Part shown: positions 4,623 to 5,411 of the stretch, one piece after another
How the letters are laid out: every line of letters starts with the position of its first letter
Numbering within the stretch: the stretch's first letter is position 1
Origin: Acidimicrobiaceae bacterium
Lineage (GTDB): Bacteria > Actinomycetota > Acidimicrobiia > Acidimicrobiales > Ilumatobacteraceae
Direction: 5' to 3'
DNA: 5,411 bases
Assembly: GCA_006515795.1 (NCBI GenBank)
Contig: VFMC01000197.1
Location: forward strand, 4,488-9,898
Position numbers and translations under genes: made by a program
The notes under the pieces: model-generated
What the model was told of the DNA's origin: nothing
What the model saw: only the letters and a program-made list of their open reading frames with translations
Databases searched by the model: none

Positions 4623-5411
4623 ATGTCAGAACTGATCGAACTGATCGACCTGGCTCTCCCCGATCTGATGGCGCGGGCGCGGGAGATACGCGATGGAGCC
4701 CATGGCACCCGCATCACCTACTCGCCGAAGGTCTTCATCCCGCTCACGAGGTTGTGCCGCGATCAATGCGGGTACTGCACGTTCGCCCAGCCGCCGGCCC
4801 GCCTGGAGAGGCCGTACCTGCTTCCCGACGAAGTCGTCGCGATCGCCAGGCGAGGTGCCCGCCAGGGATGCCACGAGGCGTTGTTCACCCTCGGGGAGCG
4901 TCCGGAGGATCGCTACGAAGTCGCCAGGGCCTTCCTCCGCGAGCGCGGCTACGACTCCACTGTGCACTACGTCGCCGCAATGGCGCAGCTCGTGCTCGAC
5001 GAGACCGGCCTCCTCCCCCATGCCAACGCCGGCGCGCTGCACGCCGACGAGCTCGCCCTGCTCCGGCCGGTTTCACCGAGTCAGGGCATGATGCTCGAGA
5101 GCCTTCGCGGCGACCTCGAGTGCCATCAGACGGCACCCGACAAAGACCCGGCCCGTCGCCTCGCCACTCTCGAGGCCGCCGGGGCACTGCAGATCCCGTT
5201 CACGACCGGCATCCTCGTCGGGATCGGCGACGACCGCAGCGACCGCATCGCAGCCATGCAGGCCATCGCCGCATCACACGCTCGCCACGGCCACGTGCAG
5301 GAGGCGATCGTGCAGAACTTCTTGCCCAAGCTCCACACCGGCATGCAACGATCAGCGGCCTGCCCGCCCGACGAGTACCTCTGGACGATCGCGATGGCCC
5401 GCATCGTGTTG
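4623..5411 (+). CDS. cofG: FO synthase CofG subunit or FbiC N-terminal half, radical SAM (3' end missing)
   Basis: The first 263 residues of a radical SAM enzyme, open to the window edge. CofG acts with CofH to make FO, the deazaflavin core of F420, from tyrosine and 5-amino-6-ribitylaminouracil. The cluster motif is Cys45, Cys49 and Cys52 in TRLCRDQCGYCTFA, preceded by ITYSPKVFIP. Diagnostic CofG/FbiC segments follow: EALFTLGERPEDRY, RGYDSTVHYV, ETGLLPHANAG, PSQGMMLES, PDKDPARRL, IPFTTGILVGIGDD and QEAIVQNFLPKLHTGM. Only about 30 residues precede the core, so it lacks the longer N-terminal extension of mycobacterial FbiC and looks like a separate CofG, although a fused CofH half beyond the window cannot be excluded. 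Between MMLES and PDKDP it is about five residues shorter than FbiC as I recall it. It begins 5 bases after the binding protein gene. A role in F420 synthesis is likely; a specialised deazaflavin product is possible. Confidence 0.92.
   Translation, partial: MSELIELIDLALPDLMARAREIRDGAHGTRITYSPKVFIPLTRLCRDQCGYCTFAQPPARLERPYLLPDEVVAIARRGARQGCHEALFTLGERPEDRYEVARAFLRERGYDSTVHYVAAMAQLVLDETGLLPHANAGALHADELALLRPVSPSQGMMLESLRGDLECHQTAPDKDPARRLATLEAAGALQIPFTTGILVGIGDDRSDRIAAMQAIAASHARHGHVQEAIVQNFLPKLHTGMQRSAACPPDEYLWTIAMARIVL
4629..4646 (+). repeat. 9-base tandem duplication at the start of cofG
   Basis: GAACTGATC occurs twice in a row (4629-4637, 4638-4646) and is followed by GACCTG, encoding ELI-ELI-DL at the very N-terminus, ahead of the conserved core. 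It is short and may be chance. Confidence 0.7.

Overview
The window is GC-rich, with codons ending mostly in G or C, and reads as an actinobacterial chromosome segment. The class Acidimicrobiia is a plausible home, but that is a guess from style and gene content; no rRNA or other marker is present. The best organism-level clue is a recognisable CofG-type half of FO synthase, an enzyme of coenzyme F420 (deazaflavin) biosynthesis, which is widespread in Actinobacteria and archaea.

All six genes lie on the + strand. (1) Bases 1-524: the 3' part of an ABC transporter ATPase of the nitrate/taurine/thiamine-precursor (NitT/TauT) type. (2) 521-1327: its permease, overlapping the ATPase by an ATGA. 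(3) 1357-2106: a fusion of an AroQ-type chorismate mutase domain with a VOC (glyoxalase/dioxygenase-superfamily) domain, with a promoter placed as if for a leaderless mRNA. (4) 2109-3305: a serine hydrolase of the beta-lactamase/NylB (6-aminohexanoate-dimer hydrolase) family, starting 2 bases after the fusion gene. (5) 3306-3465: a 160-base gap with a possible promoter and a clear Shine-Dalgarno site. (6) 3466-4617: an exported NMT1/THI5-like substrate-binding protein. (7) 4623 to the window end: cofG, starting 5 bases after the binding protein and cut by the window edge.

The ATPase, permease and binding protein together would make a complete importer, but two enzyme genes are inserted between permease and binding protein, and the binding protein is closely coupled to cofG. 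This suggests one functional unit: uptake of a small molecule, probably a heterocycle or aromatic acid, tied to chorismate/tyrosine-side chemistry and deazaflavin synthesis. FO synthase condenses tyrosine with 5-amino-6-ribitylaminouracil, chorismate mutase feeds tyrosine synthesis, and THI5-like binding proteins are known to bind pyrimidines or flavins. The link is an inference from gene order; no substrate can be read from the sequence.

Points of interest are the unusual AroQ-VOC fusion with substitutions at several catalytic positions in both domains, a cofG with a short deletion before its PDKDP motif, and perfect short in-frame tandem duplications in three of the genes.
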